Assembly (NCBI RefSeq): GCF_042432825.1
Contig: NZ_JBHLWN010000051.1
Location: forward strand, 22,168 to 86,167
Source: Gordoniibacillus chartarius
Lineage (GTDB): Bacteria; Bacillota; Bacilli; Paenibacillales; NBRC-103111
Length of the DNA: 64,000 bases
Direction: 5' to 3'
Of this stretch, positions 51,743 to 60,914 are shown one piece after another (position 1 is the stretch's first letter; every line of letters starts with the position of its first letter). The position numbers and the translations under genes were made by a program. The notes under the pieces were generated by a model. The model saw only the letters and a list, made by a program, of their open reading frames with translations, was not told the DNA's origin and ran no database searches.

Positions 51743-52702
51743 ATGAGCACTTTGATTTATGACGAAAAATACCGGAGCCGTGCTGCTTCAGGGACACACC
51801 GGACACGGCCGGGACGCCCGAACGTCCGGCTGTTCGAAGGGGAAGCCTGGCTCGTCGGCATCGGCGCGCTGGGGCTCCTCCTCGCGGCCGGATGTGCGGT
51901 GTGGATGCTTTTGTACGGATCGGCAGTAGGAGCGGAAGGCCGTATTTCGGACGCCTTCTCGTTTAACGCGGCGCTCGGGGTTTTTATTCTTTCGACCGCG
52001 GCGATTCTCCCCTATTCGGGTATGCGCGCGCGGGGAAGAGCGGTGTTTCGCCGCGCTTACATAGCGCTCGCTCTGTACTCGTACGCTGCGGAAAATATCC
52101 AGCACTTTCGCGGCGTCAACCCGAGGTTCGCGAAGAATGGTACGGTATTTGACGAAACCGTCGGCATCCTGTTCGCCCTTGTTGCGCTCTTGCTTGTCGT
52201 CTTTTATACGGTGCTGGCCGTACAATTTTTCCGCCGCAGATCGCTCGAGCTCCATCCGAAGCTCGTAACCGGTATCCGCTATGCGATGATCGCCGTGCTG
52301 TTCTCGTTCGCCGCGGGCATCTGGATCTCGATGAACCAGGGCCGGCTCGTCGGCGAGCACGGTAACATCATGTGGCTGCACGGCCTCGGCTTCCATGCGC
52401 TGCAGGCGGTGCCTGTCGTCGCTTGGCTGGCGGAACGCACGACGCTGACCGACCGGGCGCGAAGCACGCTGATCCATGTTACCGGCGCAGCCTATGTGCT
52501 CGGCCTGGCAGCCATCGGCTGGCAAACGTATCTCGGCCGGCCCATACTGGAATGGTCCGTGTGGCCGGTCGCCGCGGGACTCTGTTTCTTGGCAGCTCTG
52601 GCTGCCGGCGGGCTTGCCTTGCGCAAGGCGATCTTGGACGCCGGAAAGAGTTCCCCGCACATTAGTTCGTACGAAGCTCAATATTGCCGGAGGTCGATTT
52701 GA
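51743..52702 (+). CDS. Multispanning membrane protein of unknown function
   Basis: 319 residues from the ATG at 51743 behind AGGAGAGCTGACG. About eight membrane segments lie between 36 and 305, e.g. LVGIGALGLLLAAGCAVWML and ILFALVALLLVVFYTVLAVQ. Conserved-looking polar residues lie within membrane regions, as in NIQHFRGVNPRF and GNIMWLHGLGFHALQAVPVV, where several His could bind a metal or haem. I do not recognise the family. Its last 41 bp overlap the 3' end of the convergent lipoprotein gene. Confidence 0.8.
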   Translation: MSTLIYDEKYRSRAASGTHRTRPGRPNVRLFEGEAWLVGIGALGLLLAAGCAVWMLLYGSAVGAEGRISDAFSFNAALGVFILSTAAILPYSGMRARGRAVFRRAYIALALYSYAAENIQHFRGVNPRFAKNGTVFDETVGILFALVALLLVVFYTVLAVQFFRRRSLELHPKLVTGIRYAMIAVLFSFAAGIWISMNQGRLVGEHGNIMWLHGLGFHALQAVPVVAWLAERTTLTDRARSTLIHVTGAAYVLGLAAIGWQTYLGRPILEWSVWPVAAGLCFLAALAAGGLALRKAILDAGKSSPHISSYEAQYCRRSI

Positions 52703-53276
52703 TCGTTACGTTGGCGGCTCCTCCCCCCTGCTTCTCCGAACCATGCTCGACAAGCTGGCCGCCATCGGGGGAAGCTGTCGCTGCATAGGAGGACTTGATT
52801 TCGCCCGATCGGGTGCTGGCATGAACATGATCCGCTGATCCTGCAACGGCGACTCCGCCGGAATCGGTGGTGATTACAAGCTCCTTGACTCTCACATCGC
52901 CTACGCTGATCGAACCCGACACGGACAAGAGGCCGATCGTCTCGACGGCCCCGGACGGGACCTCGATAACCAGTTCCGGCTGAGCGAAATGAATCATCCC
53001 TTCCGGCGGCTTCACCGTCACTTGGAGGTGTCCATCCTTCAGCACCGCAGGCAGCGCTTGCTTCGCATCCCACCGCACGGTAATCCGTCGGCCGCTTGAA
53101 GGCAGCAGGCGGATCGCATTCGCATCGGTTTGAACTGTGATTCGCTGTACCTGGCTTTCCTCGAACGTCCCGACCGTCGGCTCGGCAGCCGGCTGGCAGC
53201 CGGAGACAACGATAATTGCAATGGCCGCTAAGGCCGATCTGAACGAAACGACTCGTTTTATTAGCTGTCCTCTCAT
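52662..53276 (-). CDS. Lipoprotein with DUF4097-like beta-strand repeats
   Basis: 204 residues from the ATG at 53276 after GGGGGA. The signal RSALAAIAIIVVSGC ends in a lipobox with Cys at about 27. The rest is beta-rich: ELVIEVPSGAVETIGLLSVS, SISVGDVRVKELVITTDSGG, STRSGEIKSSY and VTIKSTSGNIELRT, the repeating short strands of DUF4097 (a right-handed beta-helix or sheet with SG-I turns). The start overlaps the stop of the permease gene in an ATGA junction, so it is part of the ABC operon. A role as an accessory or immunity lipoprotein is inference. Confidence 0.8.
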   Translation of the reverse strand: MRGQLIKRVVSFRSALAAIAIIVVSGCQPAAEPTVGTFEESQVQRITVQTDANAIRLLPSSGRRITVRWDAKQALPAVLKDGHLQVTVKPPEGMIHFAQPELVIEVPSGAVETIGLLSVSGSISVGDVRVKELVITTDSGGVAVAGSADHVHASTRSGEIKSSYAATASPDGGQLVEHGSEKQGGGAANVTIKSTSGNIELRTN

Positions 53277-54808
53277 CGAACGATCCCCCATTTCGGCAAA
53301 TTCCCCTTCCGTATGCCCTGAATCAAAAAATAAAGCAGCATCACAAGCGTCGCTGAAACATAGATGGTTGCGGAGCCCGCCGATATGCCCAAGAAATCCA
53401 AGTAGGACACGCGACTCATCGGTCCGGCATACCACCAGATCAGGTATAAGACTTCAAAGGCTTTTCTCGTGCCGCCGATAGACCCCAATGCGAGAGCCAG
53501 CGTCGGGACAAAGACGGAGCCGGTCCCCCACGAAAGTACATGCTCCCATTGCCCATCCAGCATATAGCGGACGAGGACACCGGAGCCGGCTATCATCGAC
53601 ACGACTATACCGGCCATCCAAGCCGCGCACCGTCTGCGAAGCGATGAGCAGCTGGACGCAGCCAGCTCCTTGGTCGAATAGTACGTTTCCTTCGTCCCCA
53701 TCTGGGACCATACGGGCAGGGGAACCAGCATGAGAAGCGGCAACCAGCCCTGCAGGCGGTCCGGAGGGATGAGCAGGCCGGTAACTGCCGCCGCCGCTAG
53801 CAGCATGGTCCACCACTTGGGGATATGGCGAAGCATCACGGTCAACTCGGCCAGAACCAGTCTTCCCATCGGTACGCCTGACTTCACGGCGGCGGACAAC
53901 ACTGCCGGGGGCGGTTGATTGTCCCGTACTGCTGCATTCGGGAGGAAGCTCGGCTTTACCGCAAGACGCAGGGCAGCGAATCTGTCGAAGACGACAGCCG
54001 CCAGAAGAAGCAGGCATCCTGCCGCGAGCAGCCACACCATACGCGAAAGCAGCAGATCGAGCCCCCACGGCACCCCCTCCCAGCGAAAGACCGGCGTCTC
54101 CCCTGCGACCTTGTAATAGCCGAAGCTGCCTGCATCTTGAATGCCGGGAAGATGAGGAAAGTGGGCCGCCGCATCCTGCGCCATATGGCTTAGCACGACA
54201 TGAATGCCGAACAAATCATGCGCGGGATCGGTGGCTTCCATCGAGACCGCCCCGCCTGCCAGCCAAAGGACGAAGAACAAAATATTGCCCAAAGTCCCCT
54301 TCATGCCCGGAATCGCATCGAAAACCACGGTGATGGCCGCTAGCAGTATGAACGACGGTACGGTAATGAACAGCATGGGGGCCGCATACCCCCAAAGCTC
54401 GAGCTGCCTGTCCTCCCCCCGCAGCAGCTGCATGAACATGAAGGCGGCCGCAAACAACAAGGCAAGGACAAGCAGAACAACGTAATTGCTGACGGCCTTC
54501 ATCGTCAAATAGCGCAGCTTGCTGACGGGGGTGGCGGCGATGATCTGACCTACCTGCAGCCGGGCATCCTCCGACACTTGACTTCGCAGCATATAAAATC
54601 CGAACAGCCACAGCAGCATCGCCGACAGCATCGCAGCCATACTGCCCAGCCATGCGGAATCGTAAATGCCGCGAACGCCCCCGATGTAGAACACTTCGTA
54701 GCCCGCAGAGGAGGCCGGTACGCAGGCATAACCGAGCAGCAGGTTGATGGCGATGACGGCCAGAAAGGCGGAGCTGCGCATTTGCTTGATGAGATGGCCC
54801 CGAATCAT
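53273..54808 (-). CDS. ABC transporter permease (ABC-2-like), 511 residues
   Basis: The start is the ATG at 54808, behind GGGAGGTGA; the frame is open further upstream but there overlaps the ATPase gene. About 12 hydrophobic segments occur in two blocks, e.g. MAAMLSAMLLWLFGFYML, YVVLLVLALLFAAAFMFM and MVWLLAAGCLLLLAAVVF, with the second block from about 330. It overlaps both neighbours by 4 bp (ATGA), showing tight translational coupling. Sequence does not show the substrate; peptides or lipids are common for such transporters. Confidence 0.87.
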   Translation of the reverse strand: MIRGHLIKQMRSSAFLAVIAINLLLGYACVPASSAGYEVFYIGGVRGIYDSAWLGSMAAMLSAMLLWLFGFYMLRSQVSEDARLQVGQIIAATPVSKLRYLTMKAVSNYVVLLVLALLFAAAFMFMQLLRGEDRQLELWGYAAPMLFITVPSFILLAAITVVFDAIPGMKGTLGNILFFVLWLAGGAVSMEATDPAHDLFGIHVVLSHMAQDAAAHFPHLPGIQDAGSFGYYKVAGETPVFRWEGVPWGLDLLLSRMVWLLAAGCLLLLAAVVFDRFAALRLAVKPSFLPNAAVRDNQPPPAVLSAAVKSGVPMGRLVLAELTVMLRHIPKWWTMLLAAAAVTGLLIPPDRLQGWLPLLMLVPLPVWSQMGTKETYYSTKELAASSCSSLRRRCAAWMAGIVVSMIAGSGVLVRYMLDGQWEHVLSWGTGSVFVPTLALALGSIGGTRKAFEVLYLIWWYAGPMSRVSYLDFLGISAGSATIYVSATLVMLLYFLIQGIRKGNLPKWGIVR

Positions 54809-55680
54809 GGGGTCACCTCCCATTTGGATGCCGTGTACAAGTAAGCATCCTCCAGGGCAGGAGGCAGCAGGGCCGCCGGCAGATCGGGCTCCCTCTCGGA
54901 GACGATCCGTACGTGCACACCGTCCCGGCGATGGATCGCGGCGCTGACCGGATACGTTTCCTGAATGCGGATAAGCTCCGAAGACGGGACGACAACGTTC
55001 CACACTTTGCCTTCCACGATTTGCAGCCACTCCTCCGGCTCGGCGTATCGAACCAGCTTTCCCTTCAGCATGACCGCGATTTGAGGGGCGACCGTTTCAA
55101 TATCCGTAACAATATGCGTCGATAGGATGACGATCCGGTTCGATGCCAGCATGGACAATATATTGCGAAACCGGATCCGCTCCTCCGGGTCGAGCCCCAC
55201 TGTCGGCTCATCGACAATTAACAGCGACGGATCGTTTAGCAAGGATTGGGCAATCCCGACCCGCTGCTTCATACCGCCTGAAAATCCCCCCAGCAGCCGC
55301 TTGCTGTCCGCCCCCAGATTCAGCATCTCTAACAGCTCTTGAATGCGCCGTTTCGCCGATTTCCGGGACAGCCCCTTCATCGCGGCGATGTATTCCAGAA
55401 ATTCAACGGGTGTCATATTCGGGTACACACCGAATTGCTGCGGCAAGTACCCCAGCACCTCACGCAGCCGGTTCGGGTGTTTGGCGATGTCCGCTCCGTC
55501 CCATAGGATCGACCCTTCCGTAGGCTTCTCGATCGTGGCCAGCAGCCGCATTAAGGTCGACTTGCCGGCGCCGTTCGGACCCAGCAATCCGACGATTCCC
55601 GGCCCCAGCCGCAGCGTAATGCCTTGTAACGCCTGTTTGGCTCCATACGTTTTCGTAACTCCATTCAAAATCAGCTCCAA
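54805..55680 (-). CDS. ABC transporter ATP-binding protein
   Basis: 291 residues from a TTG at 55680, 7 bases after GGAGGGG. Walker A is GLLGPNGAGKSTLMRLLA, the Q-loop GYLPQQFGVYPNMTPVEFLE, the signature FSGGMKQRVGIAQSL, Walker B LLIVDEPTVGLDPEERI and the H-loop VILSTHIVTDIE. This is an ABC-2/CcmA-type exporter ATPase. It is the first gene of a three-gene operon (ATPase, permease, DUF4097 lipoprotein) and is divergent from a two-component system. Confidence 0.95.
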   Translation of the reverse strand: MELILNGVTKTYGAKQALQGITLRLGPGIVGLLGPNGAGKSTLMRLLATIEKPTEGSILWDGADIAKHPNRLREVLGYLPQQFGVYPNMTPVEFLEYIAAMKGLSRKSAKRRIQELLEMLNLGADSKRLLGGFSGGMKQRVGIAQSLLNDPSLLIVDEPTVGLDPEERIRFRNILSMLASNRIVILSTHIVTDIETVAPQIAVMLKGKLVRYAEPEEWLQIVEGKVWNVVVPSSELIRIQETYPVSAAIHRRDGVHVRIVSEREPDLPAALLPPALEDAYLYTASKWEVTP

Positions 55681-55738
55681 ACGGAATCCCCTCCATACCC
55701 TCTGCGGTTTGATTTCTCTCTATTTAGCGTAGACGCCG

Positions 55739-55820
55739 AAAGTAAAAACAAAGTAAAAATAACGGAAAATCGAGACCATGAGCCCTGCTCGAAGACAGGA
55801 TGCCGTAGTGAGAAAGTAAA
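55739..55820. promoter_or_regulatory. Direct repeats AAAGTAAAAA, candidate response-regulator sites
   Basis: AAAGTAAAAA occurs at 55739-55748 and 55750-55759, exactly 11 bp apart, and AAAGTAAA again at 55813-55820. Eleven-bp-phased direct repeats are the usual binding architecture of OmpR/PhoB-family regulators. They lie between the ABC operon (minus) and the adjacent response regulator gene (plus). On the minus strand the repeats read TTTTTACTTT and precede an AT-rich -10-like stretch near 55722-55732. Confidence 0.6.
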
Positions 55821-55894
55821 TCAGAGGAACGGGGCGAGCTCTCTATGATAAAATGCTAGTAAATATTTGGAATTGGGTTTGGGAGGAACATCGC

Positions 55895-56635
55895 TTGAGC
55901 AGCAAAGAGAAGATTCTGTTGATTGACGACGAGGAAGGCATCCTTACCCTGCTGGAAATTACGCTTCGGAAGGAACGGTTCGAAGATATCACCCGCTGTA
56001 CGACCGGCAGCCAGGCGCTGTCCTGGATCAAGACCCGCACGTTCGATCTGATCCTGCTGGATGTGATGCTTCCTGACTGCAACGGGTTTGATCTGTGCCG
56101 GGACATCCGCAAGCATACCGAAACGCCGATTATGTTCATAACGGCTTGCGGGACGGATCTGGATAAGCTTACAGGACTCGGTATCGGGGGTGACGATTAT
56201 ATCACGAAGCCCTTCAACCCGCTCGAGGTTGTCGCCAGAATGAAAGCTTTCTTCCGCAGACAGCAGATTTCCCAGTCGTCCGTGAAAGAGAAAGCGTCTG
56301 GCAAAATGTACGATTTCGGAACCTTCTCGCTGAACACGGCGGATGCAACGCTCACCGTCGGCGGCGTCCCGGCCGAATGTACGGCGAAAGAATTGGAGCT
56401 GCTCAGCTTCTTTTGCCGGAATCCGAACCGTTTGTTCAGCACGCAGCAAATCTACGAATACGTCTGGGGCGGCTCCGGCTACGGGGAAGAAAAAACCGTT
56501 GCGATGCACATTTCCAAAATCAGAAAGAAGCTTCGGGATGATCCCAAAGCCCCGGAAATCATTGTGAATCTGCGCGGACTCGGCTACAAGTTCATTCCTC
56601 CGGCCAAGGGAGTGCGAGATGAAGATCAAGCTTAG
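55895..56635 (+). CDS. OmpR-family response regulator
   Basis: 246 residues from a TTG at 55895, 8 bases after GGGAGG; the open frame continues upstream without a site. The receiver includes ILLIDDEEGILTLLEITLRK, the phosphorylation site FDLILLDVMLPDCNGFDLCR and the Lys in DDYITKPFNPLEVV. The winged helix includes ECTAKELELLSFFCRNPNRL and HISKIRKKLRDDPKAPEIIV. Its 3' end overlaps the kinase gene by 17 bp. It probably controls the divergent ABC operon through the repeats at 55739. Confidence 0.93.
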   Translation: MSSKEKILLIDDEEGILTLLEITLRKERFEDITRCTTGSQALSWIKTRTFDLILLDVMLPDCNGFDLCRDIRKHTETPIMFITACGTDLDKLTGLGIGGDDYITKPFNPLEVVARMKAFFRRQQISQSSVKEKASGKMYDFGTFSLNTADATLTVGGVPAECTAKELELLSFFCRNPNRLFSTQQIYEYVWGGSGYGEEKTVAMHISKIRKKLRDDPKAPEIIVNLRGLGYKFIPPAKGVRDEDQA

Positions 56636-57728
56636 ATGGATTGCGTATTTTCTGACCGGCGTGCTTGTTTGGGTGCTCGGCATGGGGATCGCCGTCGGCC
56701 TGATTATCGAGCTGATCTTTCCTTTGTTTCAAATTGCCGAGGATTCGCCCGGCTACGATAGCCTGGTGCTGATCACGCTTGGTTGCAGCGTACTTGTCTG
56801 CGGCGTGTTGTTCAGCTGGTACTTTGGCGGTCCGCTCACCGTGCTCCTGTCATGGATTTTCCGGCTGTCGCAGGGCAGCTATGAACCTCCCCCCTGGATG
56901 GACGGCATCTATACGAGAGCCGGTAAGCTGAGATGGCGGTATTCGCTCTACAAAGAGGTCATTGCCCATTTGCTGGCTTTGGCGGAAACGCTGAAACGGT
57001 CGGAGATGGAACGGAAGCAGCTGGAGGAAGCGAAGCGGAGCTGGCTTGCCGGCATTTCGCATGACTTGAAGACTCCGCTCACTTATGTGTTGGGCTATTC
57101 GGCGCTGTTAATCAATGAGGATTACGTATGGAGCGAGCAGGAGATCCGGTCCTTCGCCCGGGAAATTCATAACAAATCGGTGCATATGGAGGAATTGATT
57201 CACGATTTGAGCTTATCGTTTCAGATGGATCATGCCCGGTCTGCGCTGCCGATGAACAGAGAGGTAATCAATGTCGGGCTACTGCTGGAGGAGCTGGTGT
57301 CGGATGTCAGGAGGGACCCTCGGGCTGCCGGCTATGAGCTGAATGTGCGGAAGGAAGAGGACGTGCCGGGGGTATTCGGGGATAGGCGGCTGCTGTACCG
57401 TGCTTTCCAGAACCTGATCATGAATGCCGTCATCCATAATCCGCCCGGCACTCGTATCGGGATTGAGATATGGCGCGAAGGGAGCCGCCGCGTACGGATT
57501 ACGGTAACGGATCATGGAACCGGCATGGACAAGCACACGCTCGAAAACCTGTTCAACCAGTATTACCGCGGCACGGCCACGAACGCCACGCCGTTCGGTA
57601 CCGGCTTAGGCATGGCGATCGTGAAGAGCCTGATTATGGCGCATGACGGAGAAATCGACGTGCAAAGTGAACCCTTCGAAGGGACTTGCTTTACGATTAC
57701 GTTACCATTGGCCGAGGCTGCGGGTTGA
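56619..57728 (+). CDS. Sensor histidine kinase
   Basis: 369 residues. Two membrane segments lie in the first 75 residues (WIAYFLTGVLVWVLGMGIAV and LVLITLGCSVLVCGVLFSWY) with a short loop of about 20 residues between them. The H-box is SWLAGISHDLKTPLTYVLGY, the N-box FQNLIMNAVIHNPPG, and the ATP-binding loops DHGTGMDKHTLENLFNQYYR and FGTGLGMAIVKSLI. It is cotranscribed with the response regulator. The small extracellular part suggests sensing at the membrane rather than a soluble ligand. Confidence 0.93.
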   Translation: MKIKLRWIAYFLTGVLVWVLGMGIAVGLIIELIFPLFQIAEDSPGYDSLVLITLGCSVLVCGVLFSWYFGGPLTVLLSWIFRLSQGSYEPPPWMDGIYTRAGKLRWRYSLYKEVIAHLLALAETLKRSEMERKQLEEAKRSWLAGISHDLKTPLTYVLGYSALLINEDYVWSEQEIRSFAREIHNKSVHMEELIHDLSLSFQMDHARSALPMNREVINVGLLLEELVSDVRRDPRAAGYELNVRKEEDVPGVFGDRRLLYRAFQNLIMNAVIHNPPGTRIGIEIWREGSRRVRITVTDHGTGMDKHTLENLFNQYYRGTATNATPFGTGLGMAIVKSLIMAHDGEIDVQSEPFEGTCFTITLPLAEAAG

Positions 57729-57740
57729 AACGGATTACCG

Positions 57741-58958
57741 TCACCCCTTCGGGGGCAGCTTCACATCCAGTTCAATGTGATGAATCCCCGATGTGATCGA
57801 TTGGAAATCGGTTGTAACCGATTCAACGTACTCCCCTTTATTTCTTACCCTGACCAGCATCGTACGGGGCTCACCGTCATCCGGTACGTAGCGGGCCGAG
57901 ATCGTGTACCGCGCGAACGGAACGTCCTGCAGTCCGAATCCGTCCCCGGAATTTTCGCCGTAAGCTGTGATTGTCTTACCAGAGCTGCCGTCGAGCAGCG
58001 GGCCGTCCGGAATGAGCGTCAGCTCGACGCGTTCGCGGTCGGGCGGCGGCAGCAGCGGATCGTCAGGGTCCGCATAGTCCGCCATGTAGAGGAGTACCTT
58101 GCCGGCGCACGAATAGCAGCCTTCCGGTCTCGGAGCGGACGAATCCCATGTAAAATTGCGCACGGCTCCCGTGTTGCCTGCAAAGGGTTGATCGACATCC
58201 GGCGTGAGTTGTACCTCGAATTCGCCGCCGTTCATCTTGCGCTTAATGCTTGCACTCATGTTCCATGTGACGGCAATCGGCGGCAGCTCAATGCGATAGC
58301 GTCCTTCCGCATCCGTAATCGCAATCGCGTTGCTGTTGTAGAGCAGCAAGTTATCTGCGACAATCTCCGCTCCGGCGAGCGGCTTGCCCTGACCGTCTAC
58401 AGCCATGCCTTTGACGACATATGGCTCGGCCCCGCCGGAGGGCTCGCCGATGGACGGGTCACCATCATTGCCGATGTTGCCGTTGTCGCCCATGCCTTCA
58501 CCGCTGCCGTCGCTGCTGACTTGAATCGCATACGACGCCCCTCGATCCGCGAACGTCACTCCGTAACCGCTGTTCTCCGAGACGAACCGCAGCGGTACCA
58601 TCGTATTGCCGTTCATAATCTGGGCCGGAACCTCCAGGAGGGCCGGCTCGCCGTTGACCCTGGCGGCTCTGCTGTCGATCGTAAGCTCGATGATCAGATC
58701 GTCCCGGATGCCAAGCGCCTGCCTCGCGCCACTGTTCCACTCAACCTCGAAGCCGAGCGTTTCAAACAGCGTCCGGAACGGAACGAGCGTCGTTCCGTCC
58801 ACAATGACCGGCTCCGCCTCCTCGAAGGTCAGAAGTTCGCCATCGACGTATACTTGAATCGGCTTTGCCTCCGCTGTAACTGTAACCTGCCAAACCGCTC
58901 CCAATAGAAGCAGTCCCAGCATGACTTTCCACATCGTCCGGCGCTTTCTTCTTAGCAT
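57741..58958 (-). CDS. Secreted copper amine oxidase N-domain protein with carboxypeptidase-like module
   Basis: 405 residues from the ATG at 58958 behind GGGGAG; an earlier ATG at 59012 lacks a site. A signal peptide (LRRKRRTMWKVMLGLLLLGA) is followed by the stalk-type copper amine oxidase N-domain (about 30-155: PVIVDGTTLVPFRTLFETLG and QIMNGNTMVPLRFVSENSG). In Bacillales this domain is a cell-surface module and does not imply oxidase activity. After a Gly/Asp-rich linker comes a carboxypeptidase-regulatory-like domain (about 180-270), then GCYSCAGKVLLYMADY with a CxxC pair and a beta-rich end. The role is unknown. Confidence 0.85.
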   Translation of the reverse strand: MLRRKRRTMWKVMLGLLLLGAVWQVTVTAEAKPIQVYVDGELLTFEEAEPVIVDGTTLVPFRTLFETLGFEVEWNSGARQALGIRDDLIIELTIDSRAARVNGEPALLEVPAQIMNGNTMVPLRFVSENSGYGVTFADRGASYAIQVSSDGSGEGMGDNGNIGNDGDPSIGEPSGGAEPYVVKGMAVDGQGKPLAGAEIVADNLLLYNSNAIAITDAEGRYRIELPPIAVTWNMSASIKRKMNGGEFEVQLTPDVDQPFAGNTGAVRNFTWDSSAPRPEGCYSCAGKVLLYMADYADPDDPLLPPPDRERVELTLIPDGPLLDGSSGKTITAYGENSGDGFGLQDVPFARYTISARYVPDDGEPRTMLVRVRNKGEYVESVTTDFQSITSGIHHIELDVKLPPKG

Positions 58959-59162
58959 GATTGCACTCCCCAATCGGTTAATTCCTGGTAAAACAAAATC
59001 ATTATAGTTCAACCGAATTGCACGCAGAAGTTACTTTCCAGCTATGACGAGTCATTTTCTTCTTCGTGACCGGTTGATGTACGGTGTGAAGGCGACTATG
59101 CTAAAAGCATATACATATATCGTTGAGCGAAAGCATCGGAACGGACGGAAGCGAGTGAAGCC

Positions 59163-60902
59163 ATGGAATATTTGACGTTGCTGCTTTTCGAGCGGATGGG
59201 CATCTTGCTGATCGTGACCTTCATGATTACGCGGACCTCCCAGTTCCGCTACTTCTTGGACAGAGGCAAAGGGTTCGGACAAGGGCTGCTCTATTCCGTC
59301 TTCTTCGGCTTCGTCAGCATCGCCGGCACTTACGCAGGCGTTACCGTCGGGCCGGACGGCTTCAGCTCGGCGTTCTTGACAGGCGCCTTAGCCGGGAATG
59401 AAGCGATGGCCGACTCCGCACTGATCGGCATTATTGTGGCGGGTCTGCTTGGCGGTGCCTGGGTCGGTACCGGCGCGGGGCTCCTGTCGGGACTTCACTC
59501 CGCATGGATGGGCGGATTGACAGGGCTGCCGGACCTGTTCATCTCGCCTCTCGTCGGTCTGATCTCCGGCTTCATTGCCCGCTTCTTCGCCGAAGAGCGC
59601 GTGATCGCGCCGGTGAAGGCGCTGTTCATCAGCGTGTTTCCGCCGATTGTCGCCATGGGAGCGCTCCTAATCGTCCATGAGTCGTCAGCCGACGCCATTC
59701 GAATTGTGGATATGATCGGCGTCCCTATGGTCATAGCGAACAGCATCGGTGTCGGTATTCTCGTCGTCATGATTCAAGCTGCCATTAGCGAGGAAGAGCG
59801 GGCGGCGGCGCTGGAGACCCAGAGAGCGCTTCACATTGCCGAGCTGGTGCTGCCTTACTTGAAGCAGGGGCTGACGTACACGACGGCGGGCGCCACCGCC
59901 GACCTCCTGCTTCGGGAGCTGCGCGCGGATGCCGTCGCCGTCACGGATACGGAGCGCATTCTCGCATATGCGGGCATCTCCCCCAAACACCGTGTCAAGG
60001 GTGAGCCGATTCAAACCTATGTCTCGCAAATCGCTCTGCTGACCGGAGAAATTCAGGTAACCAGAACGAAGGAGCAAATCCAGCCGCATCACCCTGCCCT
60101 CGGCGCAGCGATTGTGATTCCGTTCCGCAGCGGCGGCAAGGTGGCGGGGCTCATCAAGCTCTACTTCCAGAGCATGCGCCAGATTCGGCCTGTCGAAGAA
60201 GCGCTGGCCAGAGGGCTGAGCAAGCTGATCTCCATTCAGCTCGATATGGCTATAGCCGAGCAGCTGCGGGGGCATATGAAGGATGCCGAGTTGAAAGCGC
60301 TTCAAGCGCAAATCAATCCGCATTTTCTGTTCAATACGCTGAACGCGATCGTGACCTTGATCCGGATCGACCCGGATACGGCAAGACGCGTTACCGTGAA
60401 GCTCGGCAGCTATTTGCGGATGAATCTGACGATGATGCAGTCCGCACTGGTGCCGCTGGAGCAGGAGCTGGAGCATTTGCAGGCGTATTTGGGCATTTTG
60501 CAAATTCGCTTCGAGGAGAAGCTGTCGGTCCAGCTGTGGTGCGACCCGGGCCTGGAAACGGTCCGCATCCCTCCCTCCACCTTGCAGCCGCTGGTCGAAA
60601 ATTGCATTCAGCACGGCTTCAAGGGGAAGACGGATACCGGGAAAATATCCATCGCCTGCAAGCGCATGCAGCAGGGCGTACATATCGTCATTACGGACAA
60701 CGGCTCGGGTTTTGACGAACGCAAGCTGGATCAGCTGGGCGCTATGCCGCTGCCCAGCAGCGGGAGCACCGGGCTCGGGCTGCATAACGTCAATCAGAGG
60801 TTGATTCATCTCTTCGGGACGGGGGCCGGATTGCGGTTTGCGAACGTGCCGGACGGCGGGGCCCGCATCGAATTTACGATTCCATCACCAAATCCAGTAT
60901 AG
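59163..60902 (+). CDS. lytS: LytS family sensor histidine kinase
   Basis: 579 residues. The N-terminus is the 5TMR-LYT membrane domain (about 1-205: LLLFERMGILLIVTFMITR, GTYAGVTVGPDGFSSAFLTG with later LAGNEAMADSALIGII). A GAF domain follows (about 225-350: ELVLPYLKQGLTYTTAGATA). The kinase has the HPK8-type H-box LKALQAQINPHFLFNTLNAI and the ATPase part PSTLQPLVENCIQHGFKGK with DNGSGFDE. LytS in Bacillus responds to extracellular pyruvate. The response regulator follows 12 bases later. It is the usual length for LytS (about 580). Confidence 0.93.
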   Translation: MEYLTLLLFERMGILLIVTFMITRTSQFRYFLDRGKGFGQGLLYSVFFGFVSIAGTYAGVTVGPDGFSSAFLTGALAGNEAMADSALIGIIVAGLLGGAWVGTGAGLLSGLHSAWMGGLTGLPDLFISPLVGLISGFIARFFAEERVIAPVKALFISVFPPIVAMGALLIVHESSADAIRIVDMIGVPMVIANSIGVGILVVMIQAAISEEERAAALETQRALHIAELVLPYLKQGLTYTTAGATADLLLRELRADAVAVTDTERILAYAGISPKHRVKGEPIQTYVSQIALLTGEIQVTRTKEQIQPHHPALGAAIVIPFRSGGKVAGLIKLYFQSMRQIRPVEEALARGLSKLISIQLDMAIAEQLRGHMKDAELKALQAQINPHFLFNTLNAIVTLIRIDPDTARRVTVKLGSYLRMNLTMMQSALVPLEQELEHLQAYLGILQIRFEEKLSVQLWCDPGLETVRIPPSTLQPLVENCIQHGFKGKTDTGKISIACKRMQQGVHIVITDNGSGFDERKLDQLGAMPLPSSGSTGLGLHNVNQRLIHLFGTGAGLRFANVPDGGARIEFTIPSPNPV

Positions 60903-60914
60903 GGCGGGTGCCTG

